64,000 nt of DNA. It comes from Biomphalaria glabrata. Lineage: Eukaryota; Mollusca; Gastropoda; Planorbidae. A program made the translations under genes and the position numbers. The notes under the pieces are model-generated. The model searched no databases, was not told the DNA's origin, and worked only from the letters and a program-made list of their open reading frames with translations. This document shows, piece by piece, positions 11,414-22,179 of this stretch (position 1 is its first letter; every line of letters starts with the position of its first letter). The stretch lies in the NCBI RefSeq assembly GCF_947242115.1, contig NC_074719.1, forward strand, positions 37,910,012-37,974,011, read 5' to 3'.

Positions 11414-11847
11414 CAGGGGTTCTCAACCTGTGGGTCGCATGACGATTTGTCAGGGGTCGCCTAAAACTATCGAAAACATGATTTTTTTAATCTGACGTAC
11501 CTCTTGTCCTTGCCAGAAGTTGATTCAGTCAAAGATGAAGGTGTTCCGGATAAAGAAAGAGTTTATTGAGCTCTATAAATAGCGATAAAGCAACTGAAAT
11601 CTGGATTTACCGTAGCAGTCATAGCCTGATTTGTCCTCTTTCATTTTCAATAAAATATTTATTTATTTTTTTTTTTGCGAAAAATGGGTTTTCCAGACTA
11701 TACATAACAATTATTCACATTTGGATTTCATTTGATACCTTTAGCAAATTTTATGCTTATGAACGAAAATAATTTTACTGTTGGGGTCGCCGCATTGTTG
11801 TAAATAGTACAAAGGGGTCGCCTAGCTAAAAAGGTTAAGAACCGCTG
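11414..11847 (+). mobile_element. hAT element, internally deleted (434 bp), 8-bp TSD
   Basis: The left end CAGGGGTTCTCAACCT and right end AGGTTAAGAACCGCTG are inverted repeats with two mismatches. The element is flanked by an exact 8-bp duplication GTCTATAC (11406-11413 and 11848-11855), the hallmark of hAT insertion. Interior translation near 11530-11600 retains words related to the C-terminal part of ZBED5-like hAT transposases (DK-, FIEL, SDKATEI). The same terminus occurs at 45407, so both belong to one family. Confidence 0.85.
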
Positions 11848-11968
11848 GTCTATACTAAACATATTAACCCTTTAAGCCGTACATCTTTAATAGTCTGTGA
11901 CAAGACCCGTGACTGATAGTAAAATACTTAACTAGTCGACAGGTGGCGTAGCATACTCAGCTATTTTA

Positions 11969-12502
11969 CAGGGCCGGCCTTATCTCCTGAAATTGCAAAA
12001 TATACGAAAAAGTCCTGGAAATATCCGGAATGTATTAAAAAATTCTGAAAACTCATACAAATCTCTTGAAATATATAGACAAAAATTGGTCATTTTGGGT
12101 GTCATTCAATTTGGAAAAAGCCAAACCTTTGCTCGATTTAAAAAAAAGGTATTGTCAGTACCCGTAATTGTGGAATCTAGTGAAAGAAGCTTTTCGCGCC
12201 TCAAACTAATGAAGAATTACTTGAGGTCAACAATTCTCAAAGTTAGATCGAGACATTTGGTAATTCTTGCTATTGAGCGTGATCTATGTAGGAAGCAGAA
12301 TTATTAGATATACTGTATGACTTTGCTACACGCAAGGCTCGTAAAGTAATTCTGTACGTAGTAAAGAATGAATAAAATGCATAGACAAATATATTTTCTA
12401 ATACAAACTCTTAAATTTTACTTATTATCCGCTTCCCTACCCAAACTGGGCCCCGCGAAATCCGTTTCGCATAGGGCACTACAATGGTTATGTCCGGTGC
12501 TG
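11969..12502 (+). mobile_element. hAT element remnant with dimerisation domain (ZMYM1-like)
   Basis: The left end CAGGGCCGGCCTTA and right end GTCCGGTGCTG are imperfect inverted repeats. They are flanked by CTATTTTA and CTATTTAG, an 8-bp duplication with one mismatch. The frame at 11993-12307 contains SVPVIVESSERSFSRLKLMK and then NYLRST, the typical hAT C-terminal dimerisation motif of ZMYM1-like transposases. Most of the transposase is missing, so the element is an internally deleted, non-autonomous copy. Confidence 0.8.
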
Positions 12503-12534
12503 CTATTTAGTGTTTGTAAAATGTTTGTTTGTAA

Positions 12535-12690
12535 AATGTTTTACATGTTTCGGATGTTCCTTCAGAGTTGACGATAGTTTACTTCCTAGTCCAAACCTCC
12601 CGCAGGTCGAAGGGGGATGGGAGGGCAGGGTTTGACAGTCCAGCGCGCAGCCATCCGTAGCGAGCTGTGAAAACCTGTTCTCCCCTCCCC
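12535..12690 (+). repeat. Dispersed repeat, family 3, copy 1
   Basis: It contains TACATGTTTCGGATGTTCC, then AACCTCCCGCAGGTCGAAGG and GGATGGGAGGGCAGGGTT. The same order of blocks is seen at 43330-43480 in the same orientation. It is likely a SINE-like or other retroposed sequence. No protein is encoded. Confidence 0.5.
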
Positions 12691-13445
12691 CCACCCCTTG
12701 TTGTTTTTTTTTCGTGGAATGACTATCCGCAGAAATAAAAGTAATCTTTCTTTTACTTTTTGCTTCTCGTCCAAACTCTTGAGGGAAGAAGAGAATTATA
12801 TTTATAGAAGATTCAGTCTGTATTCTTTGTTGTTATAAATAAAAATAAGAAAAACATGAAAACAATTCGTTAAAAATGAAAAAAGCTTACTGGAAGTGAA
12901 ATGGTATCAAGTAGCTTAGATCAGTCATGTAATTAAATTTGTTATAGATCTAGACCAGGGGTGGGCAACTTTTTTACAATAGGGAAGACATTCATTCAAT
13001 AGCAATTTTACTTTTCCGTTCACCATTTTACGATTTTTAACAAAATGTTTTCCAATACCTGTATTAGAGGGAAGTAACATTCAATGTTTTCCTTGACATT
13101 TAGTGAACAAAATCAGGCACAAATGTATACATCAGATTTTTAATGGTTTGTGATCTACTTCTAATTTTCATTTGGCATTTCAGATTTATTATCTGGCTAT
13201 GATGTAAGTCACGTAGGTAGCTTTTACTAAGCAAACAAAAGTGACTTTCTCGATTGCTTTAAAGGTCTTTTAATTCTGAAAATGACCTTTTCTAAAGCGA
13301 TCACCGGTGACTCTAAGGCAAGCATCAGAACAAAGGAGCTCATGTTTGTTAGCCACAAGATGCCGAGGTAGGATGTAATCTGGAGAAAATAAAATCATTC
13401 TTTCAAATATAAATGGAAATGTAAAAGTAAAGTTAGCTTCACGTT
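12691..13445. other. Stretch with a hAT-like terminus, otherwise nothing recognised
   Basis: At 12956 a CAGGGGTGGGCAACTTTTTT block resembles a hAT terminal repeat (compare CAAGGGGTGGGCAATC at 44235), but no opposite end was found. No gene was seen. Confidence 0.4.
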
Positions 13446-13672
13446 TCAGACTTTTCGGTCCAAGGGGCAAATGTTGTAAAAGTCTTTTGTAACATTGGCC
13501 CACGGTTAACGAGGGCGTCATGTGGTCAGCATAACGGACCAACCGCCTTTACTTTTCCCTAACTAATGTCAGGTACCCATTAAGCTGGGTGTACTCAGAG
13601 GCGCAGTAAATAACAAAAAATTCCAGTCTTTACCTGGATTCTTGCATAGAAGCAGGGCACTTTACCACTGAA
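13446..13672 (-). mobile_element. tRNA-derived SINE (family 1)
   Basis: Minus-strand copy of the abundant family whose head is GTGGCTGAGCGGTAAAGC with GGTTCGAATCC (tRNA box A and B equivalents) and whose body holds CAGCTTAATGGGTACCTGAC and CGTTAACCGTGGGCC. This copy is diverged in its head. Confidence 0.75.
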
Positions 13673-13734
13673 ACAATATTCATTAGCACAAATACTTTGG
13701 CACGCTAACCCTAAAATCTTTAATTTAAATGTGA

Positions 13735-14480
13735 AAGGTTGTTATAAAGAGATCCATGCACATTTAAACATGCATCGTGTAGCCCGATTAAAAAGAACAA
13801 ACCTTTATATATATATATTGGGATATGTCTCTGAATCAAAGTATAAAATAAAATTAGCAAGATTTAGAATCTTATGTCTTTATAGTTCTCTAAAAGAGTC
13901 CAGTAATTAAGAATTTTGTCACTACACTGAAGGGTCAAGAATTTTTTTAAAAAATGGGTCATTACACTGGAAAGAATTTTAAAAATATAGAACTGTGCCA
14001 ATACCCTGGATGGACTCAATAAAGAAAGAAATATGAGTCAGTACACTAAAACAAATCAAGAAATATAGAAATGAGTCAGTACACTGGAAGGAATGGGGAA
14101 GTAAAGAAATGAGTCAGTACACTAAAACAAATTAAGAAATATAGAAATGAGTCAGTACACTGGAAGGAATGGGGAAGTAAAGAAATGAGTCAGTACACTA
14201 AAACAAATCAAGAAATATAGAAATAAGTCAGTACACTAAAACAAATCAAGAAATATAGAAATGAGTCAGTACACTAAAAAAAAGTCAAGAACTAAAGAAA
14301 TGAGTCAGTACACTAAAAGAAGTCAAGAAATATAGAAATGAGTCAGCACACTAAAAGAAGTCAAGAAATAAAGAAATGAGTCAGTACACTAAAAGAAGTC
14401 AAGAAATAAAGAATTGAGTCAGTACACTAAAAGAAGTCAAGAAATATAGAAATGAGTCAGTACACTGGAAGGAATGGGGA
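13735..14480 (-). repeat. LINE 3' UTR copy expanded into a ~38-bp minisatellite
   Basis: 13735-13915 is the reverse complement of the LINE tail at 1331-1535. From about 13916 to 14480 a unit of about 35-40 bp is repeated around a dozen times: AAATGAGTCAGTACACTA with TCAAGAAATA, and a GGAAGGAATGGGGAAG variant. A single unit of it is present in the tail at 1340-1375. Confidence 0.8.
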
Positions 14481-14572
14481 AATAAAGTGGCTTAATGTTT
14501 GAGTCTCAAGCACAGACTTTTTGGAAGGTACCCATTTGAGTTGGCTGGACTCGAGACCAATCATTATAGAAG

Positions 14573-14792
14573 ATCTCAACACTGATCTTGACGTGGCAAC
14601 ATGTGGGCAGTAACAACCAATAGCGAGTCGAGGCTCAGCGGTGAGGCCTTCTTTAACGATTGGTCGCGGTGGACTCAGGGACGACCTAAGAATTCCGAAT
14701 CGAAACCCATTCTTCATTGGGATTTAAACTCAGACTTCTCGGTTTGGAAGCCAAGAGCTTTAACACTCTGCCACTACGCCCACCAAGGCCAA
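14573..14792 (-). mobile_element. tRNA-headed SINE variant (family 1b)
   Basis: The minus-strand head GTAGTGGCAGAGTGTTAAAG and a GGATTTAAACTC-type box B region are tRNA-like. The body (AACGATTGGTCGCGG, GTGGGCAGTAACAACC) differs from family 1. The body is also seen at 26855-27010 and, partly, at 36536-36660. It lies in the intron immediately after the exon at 14820. Confidence 0.55.
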
Positions 14793-14819
14793 AAAATTGA
14801 AACGAATTATGTGACTCAC

Positions 14820-14962
14820 ATCCATAATATAGCTAGAGGCGTAGAGTGTCTCCTGGCTGTTAAAGAAGATGTAAATAACATAGGGATGGATCAAGTAGGT
14901 CATAAACGTCAGACGACTGAGCACAATAAAAGGTGACCAAGACAACAGGACAGTAACTGGAC
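14820..14962 (-). CDS. NRF-6-like gene, exon 13 (last recognised)
   Basis: Acceptor TATTTCCAG, donor GTGAGT. It encodes PVTVLLSWSPFIVLSRLTFM continuing TYLIHPYVIYIFF, the SRL-Y--YLIHP block near the C-terminus of acyltransferase-3 proteins. It starts with two bases that complete a glycine codon from exon 12 and ends in phase 0. If the donor were not used, the frame would run 20 more codons into the SINE head and stop. The expected final transmembrane exon was not recognised between 4.5 and 14.8 kb. Confidence 0.8.
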
Positions 14963-17900
14963 CTGGAAATAAGACCAAATGTGAGGCTTTTAGTTTATAA
15001 TAAGTATTAACATTTCTTCAAAAAAAAAATAAGTTAAGGTGAATTCAACATATTGGTGGCCCCCAAATGAAATAGAAAAATAAAAAAATAAACAATGAAA
15101 AAATAAAATTACACTATTTATTGAAAACATTGTCAGGCTAGTGTACTCCAGCAATATCATTGGACACAAGTTTAACTAGTTCTTCTCAAAAAAAAAGTTT
15201 TGAATTATGTGTGAGGCCACCATCTATCGGAGGCCCTAAACAGCTACCTGGTTTGCCTATGCCTAAGTCCGGTCCTGAACAGATACCCGGGCTATGCTAC
15301 GCTTGGCTTATTTAGCATTTCATTTTCTAGCTGAAACATCACATAAGACTTTTTTTTTGGTAAAAGAATGTTCCTGAGTTTGTTTTGAAAAAGACATTGA
15401 CCTACATTGCTTTAAGTTTCTTACCAATGCGTATATAAAATTTAATTACCAAAGATAGATTATTCCAAATTTTTTATGAATAATTCTTCTAACGCCAAAT
15501 GACTGTTTGAAATCGCTCTTCTAATATACATAACAATTAATTTTCAGTTGCAAAATCACATTATTGAAAATCGGGTGTTCCGGGTATTTATGAAAAATAT
15601 TTTAACATCAAATTATTGTTTAAAATCGCACCTCTAACTTAAAGGCCTACTACATTTAATTTTCTTGCTGTAATTATCATTAATATTTTGTTCTGGTATG
15701 TTAAGGAAAACCACTTCTTCAAACCAAAGTATTATATAAAAATCTCCCCTCTAAGTTTTGGTACTTTTAATTTTGTATGCTAGAGCAACCTAAAAATTAA
15801 AGTATCGGTATTAGATTATTCAGGGATTCTGAATATTGTTATAACATCGATGAAAATGCTATAAGAACTTAAATCGATACATTTCTAGAAAAATCGATAG
15901 AACTGTTTTTTGTGTTCAGCTTCCAGGTTCGTCATACATGAAGTTCTGACAGAACGTGGTCATGGTGCTCAGCGACAGAACGTAGTCATGATGTTCAACG
16001 ACATATCTATTCTTTTCATCTTTTGGTGATTTTTTTTTTTACTTAGAGGGATAGAAGTACTCAAAATGTCTGCTGTTTTGTCTGTTTTCTTAATCACACA
16101 AAAAGCTTATTTCAATTCTAGCCAATAGATATATTTTTAAATTTATTTTTCTTCGAAACAGTCTCTAAAAAACTCACCTCCATAACCAGAAGAACAAGCG
16201 ATGATCACCCAGCTTACGCATGCACCCCAAGCAGACTTGGCCAGGGCGTTGTAGAGGGCAGACACAGCAACACTACTTTTGTTTTCCGCACTTATGTCTC
16301 CATGGATACCGTAAACAACGGCAAGGCCACACGCTATGCTGACAACCCAGCCAATCCAAACAGTAATCTGTTAAGTACAATAGAATCAGGTACGAGTTTA
16401 AAGTTTAATATTTATATATAAAAACAACTTCGTTTCCTATAAATGTGTCTGAGAAGCCAAAACCTGTCGGCTACGGCCTTGCCACCTATAGAAGGGGGAT
16501 TGAGTTCAAATCTTGAGTCGATCAAAGATGAGTTCTTGTAACGCCTAAAGGCAGCACGGAAACCTTCTCCCCTCTCTCCCACTGGTCTACAAAGAGGACC
16601 ATAGCGAACTGAGAAGGCTGTAAGCATAAAAGATATGTGATATCAAAGCATTTTTAATATATCACTTTTATAATCTATGTCTAATTGGCAGATTAAGTCT
16701 GTGGCGTAGCAACCTTGGCGCGACGGGGTTCATTGCGCCCTGGCCCATGACCACTAGGGGCCCAAACGGACTTATGTAAGGGAATGTGTTGACTCACATT
16801 ATCACTTTATTTTAATTCAATCATGTTTATTGTTAGTTATTTCTATTTCTGGTGTCCGAGCAAGAAACATTGTAATCTATCAAAGGAAGGTAACTCTAAA
16901 ATTGTTAGTACAGCGTTTCATTTCAATCTTACGTGTTAGATTTTTATTAATAATAATAATAATAACTATAACTACTTGTAAGCTACTTATTGTGAAAGTG
17001 TTATATGATGTTTAATATTTGCTTTTGTTTTGGTCCAGTTGTTATTTATTTTTTTACTATTACAATACATGTCGACTAGTTGTAATACTTTAATTAATTG
17101 TATGAGTAAATATTAGACGTCACTTTTAATTCACCAACAATGTATTCTCCTAAAAGCAAATAACCGTATAATGGCCACATCATAACTTAACTTCTTAATT
17201 TTAGTTTTACAGTCTCGGTATTGCTGAACATTCAGCTTGCAGCTCGGAGTCCCGACATGTTACAACGTTGGCCATTAACATTGGCTCTTTAATAGTGATC
17301 TCCAGTGACTAGTTTAGTTTAGAGATTATGTTAGTTTTGTAAATAAATATATTGTGCATTGGTTTTAGCGACGGTAAAAGTAGTGACGCAGCGAGACAGA
17401 AGATTGACGTTGTAGAATACGGGTACATGATAGGAGAATATGGCTAGGGCTTGTGGAAAGATGGGCATTGAATAGACTGCTAATTATATAGATAGACAAG
17501 ACGATCATCCCCATCTCTAAATAAACATCAGTTGAAATCTTCATATGTTTTATCAAGTATGTTATAGTAATTGTTGTTTGCCTGTTTTCGGACTTGCATT
17601 AGAATAAGTGGAACCGCGGTGGCTGAGCGGTAGAACGCTTGGCTTCCGAACCGGGGGTCTCGGGTTCGAATCCTGCTGAAGACTGGGATTTTAAATTTTA
17701 GGGATACTTGGGCGCCTCTGTGTCCACCCGTCTATAATGGGTACATGACTTTAGTTGGGGAAAAGTAAAAGCGGTTAGTCGTTGTACTGGCCACATGACA
17801 CACTCGATAACCGTAGGCCACAAAAACAAATGACCTTAACATCATCTGCCCTAGAGATCACAAGGTCTGAAAGGGGAACTTTATTAGAATAAATAAAGTA

Positions 17901-20900
17901 GCATCAAACAACACACATAATCCAAGACAGGACAAGACAGGACAGATCCAGAGCTTGAGGAAATTTAATCCAAGACAGGACAAGACAGGACAGATCCAGT
18001 GCTTGAGGAAATTGTTCTCCTTTACCCCGTGAGAAACAGGTGTACCTTGTGTATTGTCTGGTGTAGAAGTTTGTTCTCATTGACATGTACTCTCTCATTA
18101 GATACAGTAGAGCCCAGTTTGGGTTCAGTCACACTGTAAGAGGGGGCCCAATTTCTCATTCCTGAACTCGGGCCCACGGGTACCCTGCTACGTCACTGCA
18201 CTAAGGTTAACATTTATTTTTAAAATTAGTCTGTACAAAATATATTAATTCGTCTTAATAAAACGGCTTTGTTCTGCCAAAAATATGTAAATCACATTTG
18301 GGTCGGCTTATCAAAATAGTAATACTGTTTATAATTATTGCTGGCATATAAAAATAAAATACTTCTACTCTAAATATTTCCATAACATTTCATCCCATTT
18401 TAACGTAAGTTTTAACAAACCCTGTGCACTTCTGTTAGGGCGTCTTCCTTTAAGCTCGCAAAAGAGGACTGGTTTTGGCATGCTGTCGTTTCCTAAGCGG
18501 GATAGGTGTCCGACCCAGGGCAGATGTCGAATAGTAATTAGTGCTTCAATACTGTCCACACCGGCCTCCAGCAGAACATAGTTATTTGTAAAGTTGTATT
18601 GTCAGAGTATGCCCATTATGGTGCGAAGGCACCTTTGATGGAAGAGTTTGAGTAGCGTTAAATGCAATAGAGCACCCAGGTCTCAGAGCTATACACATGT
18701 ACATGTATTTAGAAACACAAAAGTAAAGTTCCACTTTCAGACCTTGCGATCTATAGGGCAGACGGTGTGAAGGTCGCTTGTTTCTGTGGCCCACGGTTTA
18801 CGAGGGTGTCACGTGGCTAGCACAACGACCAACCGCCTGTCCTTTTCCCTAACTAGTTTCAGGTACCCATTAGGGCTCGGTGGACTCAGAGGTGCCAAAG
18901 AAACCGAAATTAAAAATCCAAGTCTTTACCTGGATTCGAACCCGGGCACGGTTCGGAAGCCATGAGCTTTACCGTTCAGCCACCGCGCCTCTATTTAAGA
19001 ACACAGAAAAATATTATCTTGAACAGTTTCAACCAATGGATCTCATTCACCAATCGTAAACAAACAACATTTAACCACAAATTACGATCTAAATTTTAAC
19101 ACACAATAGCTATAAAGTGACAGGTTTTTTTTTCCGTTGTTTTATCAATATTATCATGTGACTAAATGTTGTTTGTTTACGATTGGTGAATGAGGTCCAT
19201 TAGAGATCACAACAAAACTACACACGTTTCCCTTTTACAAAGCTAATATAAACTCACCTCGTCTGTCTGTCTGTCTGTCTGAATTTTTGTACACCTTTTT
19301 CTCTCACTTCCCATTCGCGGATCAAGTTGAATTTTTGCATATTTATTCATTTGTCAATAACAATACACGAATCAATAAAAAAAATTTAACAAATTAGTTA
19401 ATCAATTTAGAAAAAAGTAAAATTAATCAATTTAGAAAAAATAAAGTTAATCAATTTAGAAAAAAAGTTCCCCTTTTAGACCATATGGTCTATAGGGCAG
19501 ATGATGTAAGAATATTCAGTTTCTGTGGCTAACGGTTAACGAGGATGTCATGAGGCCAGCACAACGACCAACCGTTTTTCTCCAACTAATGTCAGGTACC
19601 CATAGAGCTGGGCGGACTCAGAGGCTCCCGAAAATCCCGAAATAAAAAATGCCAGTCTGCACCACAATTAGAAACCCGTACCCTGGTTTGGAAGCCAAGC
19701 GCTTTAGCACTCAACCGCTGGTGCTTGCTATTTAAATTCAGTAGAAGAGTTGACATCACATTTAGTTGCAAAAAAAAAAAAAAATAGCAGTGGGTGTGAC
19801 AAGTCAAAAGCTTGCTGTCAGAGTCACTCATTTTATCACAGCATTAACTATCATTAATTATTATTGTTTATTATTTATTTATTTTATTTAAATTATTTCT
19901 CCGCTCTATCCCCAATTTCTCTACCCGCCCAACCTTTTCCTCTTCAGGCTAGACTTAGTCCACTACCTTGGCGTCCTTTCATTTATCTGCCCATGATCGG
20001 AGAAAGATAAACACACAATCTCTTTGGTCTTACCCGCAGGATATCTGACAGCCGCAGTTGACACCACCATGGGTGGAATGCAACCAATCTTTCTCCCCCT
20101 CCCCCACTCTCCCACGCCTCTCGTTGATCAAAGAGATTACTCGGGTCAACACGCCTCGTGACGCTCCTAGGTGCGACTCTTGTCGGATTCACCCACGTGT
20201 AAGGTAATTCTTAGCCGAGGACATTTCCTGTTTCCGCCCATATCTCCCGGACTATATAAGGTATAATAAGGCGGAATAGACACTCTCTCATATCTCATTC
20301 TGTCTGAGCAATCGAGTCTGGACTATATCATTTATTCTTACTCCTAGAGGAATACCTGGTGGTAAGCCGAACTTAATCACAAGTTTCCACTTAATTACTT
20401 TGTGCATATTTCTCACTGGAGATTATCATGTGTATTTTATTATTTCGTTTACATTTAATTAGTGCATTGCGTATTTCTCACTGTCGTAAGTAGAAAACAT
20501 AAACATGCCATATGTATATATTTATGTATTGCATTAATCTATTAATGCTACGTTGCTCAATTGATCGTTGATGCAACCATGTATGTATTTGTACATCTTA
20601 TTTTATTTCCTTTATCTCGGCTGACCGCCTTGATAATTTTACTAGCGCACTAATACTGCGCTTAGAAAAGAGATATGAGTTATCTCCCCTGTAGTCATTC
20701 TACTGTGACGAGAGTTGCGCCCCTTGAACGGACGCTCTCCTTTCAAGTGCACTCCATTGTTCTCGGCCGACGGCAATGTGTAAACAAGAGCGTCTTAGTC
20801 GCTGACCACCGCCCATTCCCCCGCCCCCCTTCTTCTTTCTCTCTTCCAACTTGTGTTGTTTATTTGTGATTATTATTTCCCCTTTATGTACATTTTATAT

Positions 20901-22137
20901 TGCTACTATCAGCCATCTGTTTTCCACATCCCATTTGTCATCATCTCCTCATTGTACTCAAAAGAAATTTTACCAATCTGACGAATGCACCTCAGTCGAG
21001 GGCATCGATAAGATGCATGAGAGACATGTCCTAACTTGTCTTTATTTATCCGCAGCCTCCCTCAGGTGTCTGCCTATTTGCTGTTCAGTGTCTACTCGAC
21101 ACTACATAACTATTGGCCTATTTGTTTGGATCACCTGCCTATTTATTTGGCATTGTCTGCCTAGTCAACTGCCTATTTGTTTAGATCTATTGCCTTCGTA
21201 CTTAGTGCTATTCAGCACTGCACTACTGCCTATTTGCTATTGAGTATCATCTTCTGAATACTTGGATCTACTCAACCACTTATTTGGTGCCATCGGCTTT
21301 ACTTGCCTGCCTTTTTGACAGTCCACTTGTCAACCCATTAGGCACGACGTCCCTATAGACACAGAGTCTGAGCGAGACGTCATAGCTCCGCCTGAACTTC
21401 GTAACTCACTGGACTTATCCTGTTAACTACGCTGCCCACAGCAGATCCGCTCTGCTCGCAGTACACTTGTGCCCACGGTAGCCGGCCACCCGCCCTACTG
21501 TGCCCACTACAGATATCAGAACTTTGGATTGAGACTCCACAAGAACTGTATCACCGGCGTCCCTCTATCCGCTAGAGCGCCACCTCCAGCTGCCGAACCC
21601 TAAGCCAGGATCACAGCCAGCTGCGACATCAACAGGACAACCAGCTAAGTTCAGAAGACAAAGTGACATACTCTCTTATTAAGTGCAAAAGTGATGATTA
21701 AATATAGTATTGATTAGAGATAGATGCAAACCCTCCCCCTTTTATTCTTATATGTAAATATTTATGTAAATAAATATTCTTCATTTTTAACTTTGTATCT
21801 TTCTTTCATTGCTTGTCTCGTTGCTGCTCCCGATTTAAATGCTGACGGGTTTGTGAGTGATAGTTTCAAAAATAATCATACACAAGACATTAAACGCGCC
21901 AAACACACGTCACATTCGCAAACCTGTCACAGTGGGATATCAGAATAACTGCATAAATGAAGGCAACCTATGGCAATATGTTTTTATGAATTCAAGGCAG
22001 CCGATAAGATGATATGTTTTAGCGAATTCAACACACTAGCGGATCCAGAACTTTGAAGTGGGGGGGGGGCGATTTTTTTCCAAACCCTAACCCTAACGCC
22101 TAATAAACCCTAACCCTATGCATAAACGTGCGTAGAG

Positions 22138-22179
<42 letters not shown>

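Noticed and set aside
17612-17690. Possible tRNA gene (GTGGCTGAGCGGT and GGTTCGAATCC)
   Set aside because: The sequence continues into the body of a SINE found many times in the window, and no complete cloverleaf with a free 3' end is evident.
20190-21800. Complete LTR retroelement
   Set aside because: Only promoter-like and polyadenylation-like signals are visible; no second LTR or gag-pol similarity was recognised.
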